Below, one piece after another: positions 14,348 through 20,695 of a DNA stretch of 21,329 nt. Numbering within the stretch: position 1 is the first letter of the stretch; each line of letters begins with the position of its first letter. Source of the stretch: Clostridia bacterium (GTDB lineage Bacteria; Bacillota; Clostridia; Oscillospirales; Acutalibacteraceae); the NCBI GenBank assembly GCA_900759575.1, contig CAAEVU010000056.1, positions 1 through 21,329 on the forward strand, read 5' to 3'. The position numbers and the translations under genes were made by a program. The notes beneath the pieces are model-generated. The model did no database searches. It was not told where the DNA came from and was given only the letters and a program-made list of their open reading frames with translations.

Positions 14348-15892
14348 ATGAAAGTGACGAAACTGTGGAAAAGAATTGCCGCGGTTATGCTGGCCGGTAT
14401 GTTGACCGTGTCCCTGGCAGCCTGTGGCGGCAATGGTGACACCTCTGGTACTGCCTCCGATGGCGGCGACACCTCCGGCACCGCTGAGAACAGCGATACC
14501 GGCAGCACTGACTCCGGCGAGATCGTAAAGCTGGTTGTTTGGGGCAACGGCACTGCCGATACCGACGACTGCAACCAGGTTGCCGAAGCTGTTAGCGAGA
14601 TCACTCGCGAAGAGATCGGCGTTGAGATCGAGCTGGTCCGTGGCCAGGACGCTGAGCAGATCAACCTGGCTTTGACCTCCGGCGAACCCATCGACATGCT
14701 GAACTACAACAACGTGTCCGGTCAGCTGGCTACCATCGTGCGTAACAACTACGCCACTCCTCTGGACGACCTGCTGGAAGAGTACGGCCAGGGCGCCAAA
14801 GAAGTGATCGACCCTGTTGACCTGGGTGCCTGCCGGTTCGGCGGCGTGCTGTACGCTCTGCCCGACCAGAAGGATACTTCCCGTAACTCCGGCTTCTCCA
14901 TGCGGAAGGACATTGTGGATGAGCTGGGCATCGAAGTTCCCGAGTATGGCACCTACGAAGACATGCACGACATTCTGGTTAAGGTCCATGAGGCTTATCC
15001 CGATATGTATCCCCTGGTTCCCACTTGGGCAAACGGCGGCTATCAGGAAACTCTTCCCATCGATCCCCTGGGCGACAGCTTGGGCGTTCTGGAAGACGCT
15101 ACTACCGACAGCACTGAGGTTGTGAACCTGTACGCTACCGACAGCTATCGTGAGTATTGCGAAATGATGTATCAGTGGAACCAGGAAGGTCTGGTCATGC
15201 CCGATGCTACCACCACCACTGAGAACAACCTGCTGGCTGGCAACGGTTTTGCTATGTTCGAAAACTGGAAGCCCGGCAAGGAATATGAGAACTACAAGTC
15301 CACCGGCAAGGAAGTCGTCTTCATGAAGGTCCACGAAGACAACATCAAGTACACTGACCTTGCTAACGGCAACTCCTTCATCATTCCCTATTCTTCTGAG
15401 AATCCTGAGAAGGCTATGGAACTGTGGAGCTTGATGTATACCAATGCTGATGTGTCCAACCTGCTGATCAACGGTATTGAGGGCGTGCATTGGGAATACA
15501 CCGACGACACCAAGACCTTCATCAACACTCCCGAGGGTGTTGACCCCAACGCCAGCGGTTACTCTTCTGTTGACTGGGCTTGGCCGAACCAGCAGATCAC
15601 TCCCGTTTGGGAAGGCAACCCCGAAGACCTGTGGGATCAGCTCAACGAGTTCAACGAGAGCGGCATCGCCAGCCCTGCAATGGGCTTCTCTTGGGACAGC
15701 AACCCTGTGCTGAACCAGGTCACTGCTTGCAACAACGTTATTTCTCAGTACAACACCGCACTTCGCTGGGGCGTTCTGAATCCCGATGAGACCATTGACC
15801 AGTTCAACTCCGAGTTGGAAGCTGCTGGTATGAATGACATCATCACCGAGAAGCAGAAGCAGCTGGATGAGTTCCTTGCCAGCAAGGAATAA
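14348..15892 (+). CDS. Carbohydrate ABC transporter substrate-binding lipoprotein (LplA/YtcQ-like)
   Basis: 514 residues. N-terminal basic-hydrophobic signal ending in the lipobox VSLAAC, giving a diacylated Cys26; then a Gly/Ser/Thr/Asp-rich linker (about 27-57) and a class-I-like solute-binding fold. The C-terminal portion (NPDETIDQFNSELEAAG and the preceding region) resembles the DUF3502 tail of LplA-type proteins. It captures an oligosaccharide or glycoside outside the membrane and delivers it to the two permeases downstream. The codon choice (many GCT, GTT, CGT) differs from neighbouring genes and suggests high expression. Start: ATG 14348 is only three bases after AGGAG; a GTG at 14354 has better spacing, so the true start may be two codons later without effect on the signal. 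A strong stem-loop follows the gene. Confidence 0.94.
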   Translation: MKVTKLWKRIAAVMLAGMLTVSLAACGGNGDTSGTASDGGDTSGTAENSDTGSTDSGEIVKLVVWGNGTADTDDCNQVAEAVSEITREEIGVEIELVRGQDAEQINLALTSGEPIDMLNYNNVSGQLATIVRNNYATPLDDLLEEYGQGAKEVIDPVDLGACRFGGVLYALPDQKDTSRNSGFSMRKDIVDELGIEVPEYGTYEDMHDILVKVHEAYPDMYPLVPTWANGGYQETLPIDPLGDSLGVLEDATTDSTEVVNLYATDSYREYCEMMYQWNQEGLVMPDATTTTENNLLAGNGFAMFENWKPGKEYENYKSTGKEVVFMKVHEDNIKYTDLANGNSFIIPYSSENPEKAMELWSLMYTNADVSNLLINGIEGVHWEYTDDTKTFINTPEGVDPNASGYSSVDWAWPNQQITPVWEGNPEDLWDQLNEFNESGIASPAMGFSWDSNPVLNQVTACNNVISQYNTALRWGVLNPDETIDQFNSELEAAGMNDIITEKQKQLDEFLASKE

Positions 15893-15926
15893 TCCATTCT
15901 AACATAACTTAGGCACTATAAGGAAA

Positions 15927-15966
15927 GGCGGGTACGGGAAGTTCCCGACCCGCCCTTTTCTTATTA
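15927..15966 (+). terminator. Intra-operon stem-loop after the binding-protein gene
   Basis: GGCGGGT (15927-15933) pairs with ACCCGCC (15948-15954), with inner CGGG/CCCG, followed by CTTTTCTTATT. It lies between the binding protein and the first permease and is probably a leaky terminator or 3' mRNA stabiliser that sets higher binding-protein than permease levels. Confidence 0.75.
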
Positions 15967-15988
15967 AAAAGAATAGGGAGGAATGATT

Positions 15989-16906
15989 ATGAAGAAGGTC
16001 CAAAAAACGCTCAAGCGTTTCTGGCCCCTTTACCTGATGTTCTTGCCCGGTGCGGTTTATCTGTTTATCAACTGCTACATTCCTATGTTTGGTATCCAGA
16101 TCGCGTTCCGGCAGTACAATGCCCGTGACGGTGTTTACGGCAGTCCATGGATTGGGTTAGACAACTTTGAGTTCCTGTTTAAAAACAACGATGCTTTGAT
16201 TATGACCCGGAACACCTTGCTTTACAACCTGGTGTTTATCGTATTGGGCACTGTGCTGGCTATTGCTGTGGCTATTATCCTCAATGAGATCCGCAGCAAG
16301 AGCGCCAAGCAGGTATATCAAACCGTCATCCTGATCCCCTATTTGATCTCTATGGTCATCGTCAGCTACCTGGTATTCGCTTTCCTGAGCACCAGCAACG
16401 GCTATGTGAACAACAGCGTACTGAAGGCTTTTGGAATCGCTTCTATTGACTGGTATAACGAGCCCAAATATTGGCCTGTGATCCTGGTCATCGTCCAGAT
16501 TTGGAAGACCTTGGGTTACAACATGATTCTGTATTATGCCACCATCTGCGGCATTGACCACACCCTCTATGAGGCTGCTGTGGTGGACGGCGCAAACCGT
16601 TGGCAGCAAATTTGGAACATCACTCTGCCCAGCTTGAAGTCCACCATCATCATCCTGACCCTGATGGCTTTGGGCGGCATCTTCCGTTCCGACTTCGGTC
16701 TGTTCTATCAGGTGCCCCAGAACTCTGGTCCCCTGATCAACGTCACGCAGACCATTGATACATATGTGTATCGTGGCTTGATGCAGACCAACAACATTGG
16801 CATGTCTTCCGCTGCCGGTGTGTATCAGTCCGTTGTGGGCTTTATCCTTGTGGTAACTGCCAACTTTGTCGTTCGCAAGCTCGATAGCGAAAGTTCCCTG
16901 TTTTGA
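15989..16906 (+). CDS. Carbohydrate ABC transporter permease (LplB-like)
   Basis: 305 residues with about six membrane helices. The cytoplasmic EAA loop reads YEAAVVDGANRWQQIWNITLP, the contact site for the ABC ATPase in MalF/MalG-type permeases. The N-terminal stretch KRFWPLYLMFLPGAVYLFI is typical of the LplB/YtcP polysaccharide-permease branch. The ATG at 15989 is preferred to the one at 15983 because AGGGAGGA ends at 15982, leaving about six bases rather than none. It forms a heterodimer with the next permease. The ATP-binding subunit is not encoded here; related systems share a multitask MsmX-type ATPase, so the same is likely. Substrate is unknown but probably a complex plant or host glycan fragment. 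Confidence 0.94.
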   Translation: MKKVQKTLKRFWPLYLMFLPGAVYLFINCYIPMFGIQIAFRQYNARDGVYGSPWIGLDNFEFLFKNNDALIMTRNTLLYNLVFIVLGTVLAIAVAIILNEIRSKSAKQVYQTVILIPYLISMVIVSYLVFAFLSTSNGYVNNSVLKAFGIASIDWYNEPKYWPVILVIVQIWKTLGYNMILYYATICGIDHTLYEAAVVDGANRWQQIWNITLPSLKSTIIILTLMALGGIFRSDFGLFYQVPQNSGPLINVTQTIDTYVYRGLMQTNNIGMSSAAGVYQSVVGFILVVTANFVVRKLDSESSLF

Positions 16907-16923
16907 GAAGGAGGTAGCAGATT

Positions 16924-17808
16924 ATGGTAGAAAAAGGAAAGGGTTTCCAAATTTTCGGCCACATTTTGCTGGTCTTTCTCAGCATTTGCGCGGTCGCTCC
17001 TTTTATCTTGTTGATTATGTCCTCTTTCACAGAGGAACAAACGCTGATCACCAATGGCTACAGCTTTATCCCGGCCAAGTTCAGCACTTATGCGTATGAG
17101 TACCTGTTGATGGACTCTACTTCCGTGATTCGCGGCTATGGTATTTCCCTGTTGATCACTGTGGTAGGTACAATCTGCAACCTGTTGCTTACAACATTGT
17201 ATTCCTATCCCCTGTCCCGTAAGGATCTGCCTGGCCGGAACGTGTTCGCTTTCTATTTGTTCTTCACCATGTTGTTCTCCGGCGGCTTGGTACCTTCCTA
17301 CATGATGTGGACTCAGACTTTCCACATCCGCAACACTCTGTTTGCTCTGTTGATCCCCAACCTGCTGATGGGCGCTTTCAACGTTATCATGATGCGTACC
17401 TACTTCACCGCCAACATCCCCGACGCCGTTATTGAGGCTGCTCGTATCGACGGCGCCAACGAGTTCAAGATCCTGTATGGCATCGTTCTTCCCATGGCTC
17501 TGCCCATCATCGCCACCATCGGCCTGTTGGTTGGCTTGGCCTACTGGAACGACTGGATGAACGGTCTGTATTATATCAACGACGACCGGATGTACAGCAT
17601 CCAGGTGCTGCTGATGAACATTCAGCGTGACCTTGACTCTCTGCGGCAGCAGGGCCAGTCCGGCGGTAACGTCAACAGCGCGGATCTGCCTTCCACCTCC
17701 GTGCGTATGGCTCTGACCGTTATGGGTGTTCTGCCCATCATGATTATCTATCCCTTCGTACAGAAGTACTTCGTCAAGGGCATCGCCATCGGCGCTGTGA
17801 AAGGATAA
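16924..17808 (+). CDS. Carbohydrate ABC transporter permease (LplC/YtcP-like, MalG family)
   Basis: 294 residues with about six membrane helices. The EAA loop is IEAARIDGANEFKILYGIVLPMALP. The C-terminus ends in VQKYFVKGIAIGAVKG, the standard MalG-like tail of this branch. ATG 16924 follows AAGGAGG by nine bases and lies 17 bases after the first permease, so both are co-translated. With the binding lipoprotein and the first permease it makes up the membrane part of a CUT1-type importer lacking its own ATPase. It is the last gene of the operon, closed by a terminator about 80 bases downstream. Confidence 0.95.
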   Translation: MVEKGKGFQIFGHILLVFLSICAVAPFILLIMSSFTEEQTLITNGYSFIPAKFSTYAYEYLLMDSTSVIRGYGISLLITVVGTICNLLLTTLYSYPLSRKDLPGRNVFAFYLFFTMLFSGGLVPSYMMWTQTFHIRNTLFALLIPNLLMGAFNVIMMRTYFTANIPDAVIEAARIDGANEFKILYGIVLPMALPIIATIGLLVGLAYWNDWMNGLYYINDDRMYSIQVLLMNIQRDLDSLRQQGQSGGNVNSADLPSTSVRMALTVMGVLPIMIIYPFVQKYFVKGIAIGAVKG

Positions 17809-17886
17809 TCACTTTTTTAAATTCGCTCGCACGATTGGCACCCCGGATTTACATAGCACCCAACCCGGTGTACCATTGATTCCTAC

Positions 17887-17930
17887 AAAAAAGCAGCGGC
17901 TCTCCCTTAATCAGGAGGGCCGCTGCTTTT
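17887..17930. terminator. Terminator after the importer operon
   Basis: AAGCAGCGGC (17891-17900) pairs with GCCGCTGCTT (17919-17928), with inner CTCC/GGAG, flanked by A6 on the left and T4 on the right, so it can work on both strands. Confidence 0.88.
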
Positions 17931-17964
17931 CTCTGTTTTTAGCCTCTTCTCCCCTGTTTCCGGC

Positions 17965-17998
17965 AAAAAAAGATCCAGCCCCCACAGGGAGGCTGGAC
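17965..17998 (-). terminator. Terminator after the small membrane protein gene
   Basis: On the minus strand TCCAGCC (from 17991-17997) pairs with GGCTGGA (17974-17980), followed by a run of seven T (plus-strand A run at 17965-17971). It lies about 30 bases beyond the minus-strand stop at 18029. Confidence 0.85.
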
Positions 17999-18028
17999 CC
18001 GATTTCATTTCTTTTTAGAAGGATTCTT

Positions 18029-18412
18029 TTAGAAGAACAACACGCTGACGCCAAACCCGGCAAAGGTAACCACAGCCGCCACAAGGAACAACAGGCTAGT
18101 CACCGAAAAGCCGTTCAATCTGTGCTTTACAGAACCGGAAAGCTTATCCAGTGTACGCTGCTCCTCAAAGGCCACCTGGGAAGCAAAGGCCATTTGGGCA
18201 TTGGCATTTCCAGGGCTGACAGCTGCACCTGCATGGGATCTGGTCACACCGAACATTCCCAAAAGCCCTATCAGCAATGTGAAAATCCCCAAGAGGAATG
18301 CTATATCCTCAAAGGGAGCCAATTTTCCCACGCCTGACAGAAGTCCGGCGGCACCTAACTCTACGCCACCTAGGACCGCGCCTATAATGGCCATTTTCAA
18401 AGCCTTTTTCAT
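18029..18412 (-). CDS. Small membrane protein of unknown function
   Basis: 127 residues; not recognised as a named family. A positively charged start (MKKALK) leads into a first hydrophobic helix (about 7-28), a second helix about 37-57 (IAFLLGIFTLLIGLLGMF), a more polar middle (about 58-100) and a last helix at the C-terminus (about 104-126), so three membrane segments. The middle part carries many Ala, Gln and charged residues and may face the cytoplasm. GAGGAGG precedes the ATG by about eight bases, the promoter is a near-perfect TTGACA-17-TACTAT, and a strong terminator follows, so it is a real, independently expressed gene. Nothing in the neighbours suggests a partner. A small ion-conducting or stress-related membrane protein is possible but unsupported. 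Confidence 0.8.
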   Translation of the reverse strand: MKKALKMAIIGAVLGGVELGAAGLLSGVGKLAPFEDIAFLLGIFTLLIGLLGMFGVTRSHAGAAVSPGNANAQMAFASQVAFEEQRTLDKLSGSVKHRLNGFSVTSLLFLVAAVVTFAGFGVSVLFF

Positions 18413-18457
18413 ACAGCAAACCTCCTCACTACAAAGTTCGAATATTTTTACAATTTT

Positions 18458-18486
18458 ATAGTACCATAGGCCCTATCAGTTGTCAA
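18458..18486 (-). promoter_or_regulatory. Consensus promoter of the small membrane protein gene
   Basis: Minus strand: -35 TTGACA (18481-18486), 17-base spacer, -10 TACTAT (18458-18463) with a TGG extension. The leader is about 35 bases. Confidence 0.85.
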
Positions 18487-18571
18487 GAAAGAAATTAGGA
18501 CTTTCCGCTTGTTTTATTTCTATTTTTGCGGAAATATTAGGATAAAATAATAAAAATCTGAGGAAAATATC

Positions 18572-18600
18572 TTGTTTTTTCCGGCTGTGATTGTTATAAT
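18572..18600 (+). promoter_or_regulatory. Promoter of the phosphoribosyltransferase-like gene
   Basis: -35 TTGTTT (18572-18577), 17-base spacer, -10 TATAAT (18595-18600). It is divergent from the promoter at 18458-18486, about 85 bases away. The leader has a small CCTGC/GCAGG hairpin near 18619-18634. Confidence 0.7.
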
Positions 18601-18659
18601 TTATAAAAATACCGCTTCTCCTGCGTCTAAGCAGGTGGACGGCAGGGAGGTTAGAACTA

Positions 18660-19298
18660 ATGGAAACTCACATCATGAAGATTATGTCCAAGGACGGAAA
18701 TGTGCCGCTGAAACTCATTCACGGCCACTTCGCCACCAACCACTCCCACATCAACTGCTATCTGGACATGACCACCCTGAAAACTCGCCAGAGTGAAGCT
18801 GAGCTGGCCGCTCAAGCCCTGATGCACCATTATGTGGCCACTACCATTGTGGATACCATTCTCTGTCTGGACGGAACTCAGATCATTGGCGCCTATCTGG
18901 CCCAGGAGCTGAGCCGGGCTGGATTTGTCTCCATCAACGCCCACCAGACCATTTATGTCATCACCCCTGAGCATGACGCCAACGGGCAGATGATTTTCCG
19001 GGACAACTTGCAGCCCATGGTTCGGGACAAGCATGTGTTGATCCTCACCGCCTCTGTGACCACCGGCATCAGCGCCCGCAAGGCCATGGAGTGCGTCCAG
19101 TACTATGGCGGAACTACCGCCGGTATCTGCGCCATTTTCAGCGCTGCCGATCAGGTGGAAGGCGTGCCCGTTCAGTCTGTGTTCGGGTTGGACGATGTGC
19201 CCGGCTATGCCACTTATGCCAACCACGACTGCCCCTTGTGCAAGGCCCAGCAAAAGCTGGATGCTTTGGTCAACGGATACGGCTACTCCAAGCTGTAA
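18660..19298 (+). CDS. Orotate phosphoribosyltransferase-like protein (type I PRTase fold)
   Basis: 212 residues. The fold of PyrE-type PRTases is recognisable: a pre-loop strand VDTILCLDGTQIIGAYLAQEL (about 64-84) and a PRPP-loop region HVLILTASVTTGIS (about 125-138). The loop normally reads D-D-x-x-T-T-G, but here both acidic positions are Thr130-Ala131, which should weaken Mg-PRPP binding. The C-terminus has a CPLC motif (Cys191, Cys194), which could bind a metal or form a disulfide, before the ending GYGYSKL. The enzyme would act on a base and PRPP in the cytoplasm if active, but a regulatory or altered-substrate role is equally possible. It is not next to other pyrimidine genes. ATG 18660 follows GGGAGG by nine bases. 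An own promoter and a terminator make it monocistronic. Confidence 0.75.
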   Translation: METHIMKIMSKDGNVPLKLIHGHFATNHSHINCYLDMTTLKTRQSEAELAAQALMHHYVATTIVDTILCLDGTQIIGAYLAQELSRAGFVSINAHQTIYVITPEHDANGQMIFRDNLQPMVRDKHVLILTASVTTGISARKAMECVQYYGGTTAGICAIFSAADQVEGVPVQSVFGLDDVPGYATYANHDCPLCKAQQKLDALVNGYGYSKL

Positions 19299-19340
19299 CA
19301 TTTCTCACGCATACAGAACCCATCCCTTAACCCCATATTG

Positions 19341-19383
19341 AGAAAAGGACCGCAAGCCTCCGTCGCTTTGCAGTCCTTTTCTT
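19341..19383. terminator. Bidirectional terminator between the PRTase-like gene and gpsA
   Basis: AGAAAAGGAC (19341-19350) pairs with GTCCTTTTCT (19373-19382), with inner GCAA/TTGC. T-rich tracts lie in the stem on both strands. It separates two convergent genes. Confidence 0.78.
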
Positions 19384-19406
19384 ATCCACCATTTTCTGTT
19401 TTTCTG

Positions 19407-20363
19407 TTAAAACTCTTGTTTCAAGCTTCTGGAGAACAGAGCGTCCAGGGTTTCTTTGGGATCGGCTCCTTCATAGAGCACCCGGTACACTCCCCGACAG
19501 ATGGGCAGGGACACCCCATACTGTTCTCCCAGCTTTACCAGCGCCGACACGGTAGCCCGGCCCTCGGCCAGCTCGTCATAGGGTTCTCCCAGCACAAACG
19601 CCTCTCCATACCGGCGGTTGTGACTGTATTTGGAGAACACGGTGGCTTCATAATCCCCCAGATGGCACAGGCCATAGGCGGAAAGCTCGTTGCCGCCCAG
19701 GGCTTTTATCAGCCGGGCGATCTCCCGAGTGCCCCGGCTCATCAACGCACCTTTCAAGGAGGAAAGCCCCAGGCCGTCCAACATACCCGCGGCGATGCCG
19801 ATGACGTTTTTCGACGCCCCACCGATCTCGTTGCCGATCAGGTCACGGCCGTAGTAAAACCGGATAAGCTGGCTGGAAAACGCCGTGATCAGCTCTTCTT
19901 TCAAGGCTTCGTCCGCGCTGTCGATGACCATACAGTTGGGCACGCCGGCGGTGAACTCCTGTACATGGCCGGGTCCCAGCCACACCGCCACCCGAGCGGT
20001 GGGAAGCTCTTCCTCCACAATGGTGGAAAGCCGCTTGCCGGTGCCGGTTTCCAAACCCTTCATGCACAGCACCAAGCGCAGGGGTTTCTCCGGGCACTTG
20101 GTACGGATCTCTCCCAACAGCCCCCGCAAGCTCTGGGAGCCTACGGAAATCACCAAGGTGTCGTTTTCAAGGGCTTCCCCCAGATCTTGGGTCATCCCCA
20201 CGCTTTGGGGCAGAGTGGTCACTCCGTTGGTGCGGGTCTGCACAAGGGCTTCCATCCGTTTGGAACCCTTCCGCCCATAAAGGGTCACCTCCTGGCCGGA
20301 ACGATCCAGATACCAGGCCAAAAACGTGCCCCACCGGCCACAGCCGATCACTGATACTTTCAT
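19407..20363 (-). CDS. gpsA: Glycerol-3-phosphate dehydrogenase [NAD(P)+], divergent GpsA
   Basis: 318 residues from the ATG at 20363, which follows GGGAGG by six bases and gives the N-terminus MKVSVIGCGRWGT with the nucleotide-binding GxGxxG (Gly7-Gly12). Other family marks: CMKGLE (Lys102; usual T-K-G), GPGHVQEF (130-137; usually GPSHAEE), GASKNVIGIAAGMLDGLG with the catalytic Lys185, HLGDYEATVFSKYSHNRRYG (Asp238; usually GDLxxTCxSxxSRN). GpsA reduces dihydroxyacetone phosphate to sn-glycerol-3-phosphate for phospholipid and lipoteichoic acid synthesis in the cytoplasm. Length is close to the usual 330-340. Several signature positions are altered, so it may be a paralogue beside a more canonical GpsA elsewhere in the genome. 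It is convergent with the PRTase-like gene and divergent from the surface protein gene. Confidence 0.9.
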   Translation of the reverse strand: MKVSVIGCGRWGTFLAWYLDRSGQEVTLYGRKGSKRMEALVQTRTNGVTTLPQSVGMTQDLGEALENDTLVISVGSQSLRGLLGEIRTKCPEKPLRLVLCMKGLETGTGKRLSTIVEEELPTARVAVWLGPGHVQEFTAGVPNCMVIDSADEALKEELITAFSSQLIRFYYGRDLIGNEIGGASKNVIGIAAGMLDGLGLSSLKGALMSRGTREIARLIKALGGNELSAYGLCHLGDYEATVFSKYSHNRRYGEAFVLGEPYDELAEGRATVSALVKLGEQYGVSLPICRGVYRVLYEGADPKETLDALFSRSLKQEF

Positions 20364-20454
20364 GCCATACCTCCCGCTATTTTGCAGCGCAGTTCCAATT
20401 CTTCTCCCGGGCACCGCTGGTTGTCTCCCGGAAAAGGTCCCTGCGTTTCTTGTC

Positions 20455-20483
20455 ATTATAGCACACGGGGGCAGTCCACGCAA
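20455..20483 (-). promoter_or_regulatory. Promoter of gpsA
   Basis: Minus strand: -35 TTGCGT (20478-20483), 17-base spacer, -10 TATAAT (20455-20460) with a TGC extension. The leader to the ATG is about 85 bases. Confidence 0.7.
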
Positions 20484-20510
20484 AGTTTTTTGCGCTTCAA
20501 CTCACCCCAC

Positions 20511-20578
20511 CGGATCTTCTTCCGTCTATAAGAAGGAACGCCCTTCTTCCTATTGTTGGAAGATCCGTGTATTTTTTC
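20511..20578 (+). terminator. Two-tier terminator-like hairpin in the gpsA/surface-protein gap
   Basis: CGGATCTTC (20511-20519) pairs with GAAGATCCG (20559-20567); within it AGAAGG (20531-20536) pairs with CCTTCT (20542-20547). TATTTTTT follows at 20570-20577. By orientation it terminates plus-strand transcripts, yet the only plus-strand gene upstream already ends at the 19341 terminator. The rest of the 332-base gap (20364-20695) holds the two promoters listed and nothing else that I see. Confidence 0.6.
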
Positions 20579-20624
20579 CGATTTTGTTAACCATATTTTT
20601 CTTTCCTTCCCGTATATCTTGCCG

Positions 20625-20630
20625 TATAAT
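20625..20630 (+). promoter_or_regulatory. Probable -10 for the surface protein gene
   Basis: A perfect TATAAT lies 65 bases before the start codon; the -35 region (TTTCCT at 20602-20607) is poor. A small AGGGT/ACCCT hairpin followed by TTTTTT (20650-20672) sits in the leader, too weak to call a terminator. Confidence 0.45.
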
Positions 20631-20695
20631 AAATATATAGAAATGGACGAGGGTTTTGGCACCCTATTTTTTCATCCAGGAACGGAGACCCGCAT

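Noticed and set aside
14303..15490. A 395-residue minus-strand frame opposite the binding lipoprotein, and a 428-residue one opposite hydG (7921-9207).
   Set aside because: Both are shadows of clearly identified genes and lack ribosome binding sites and family features.
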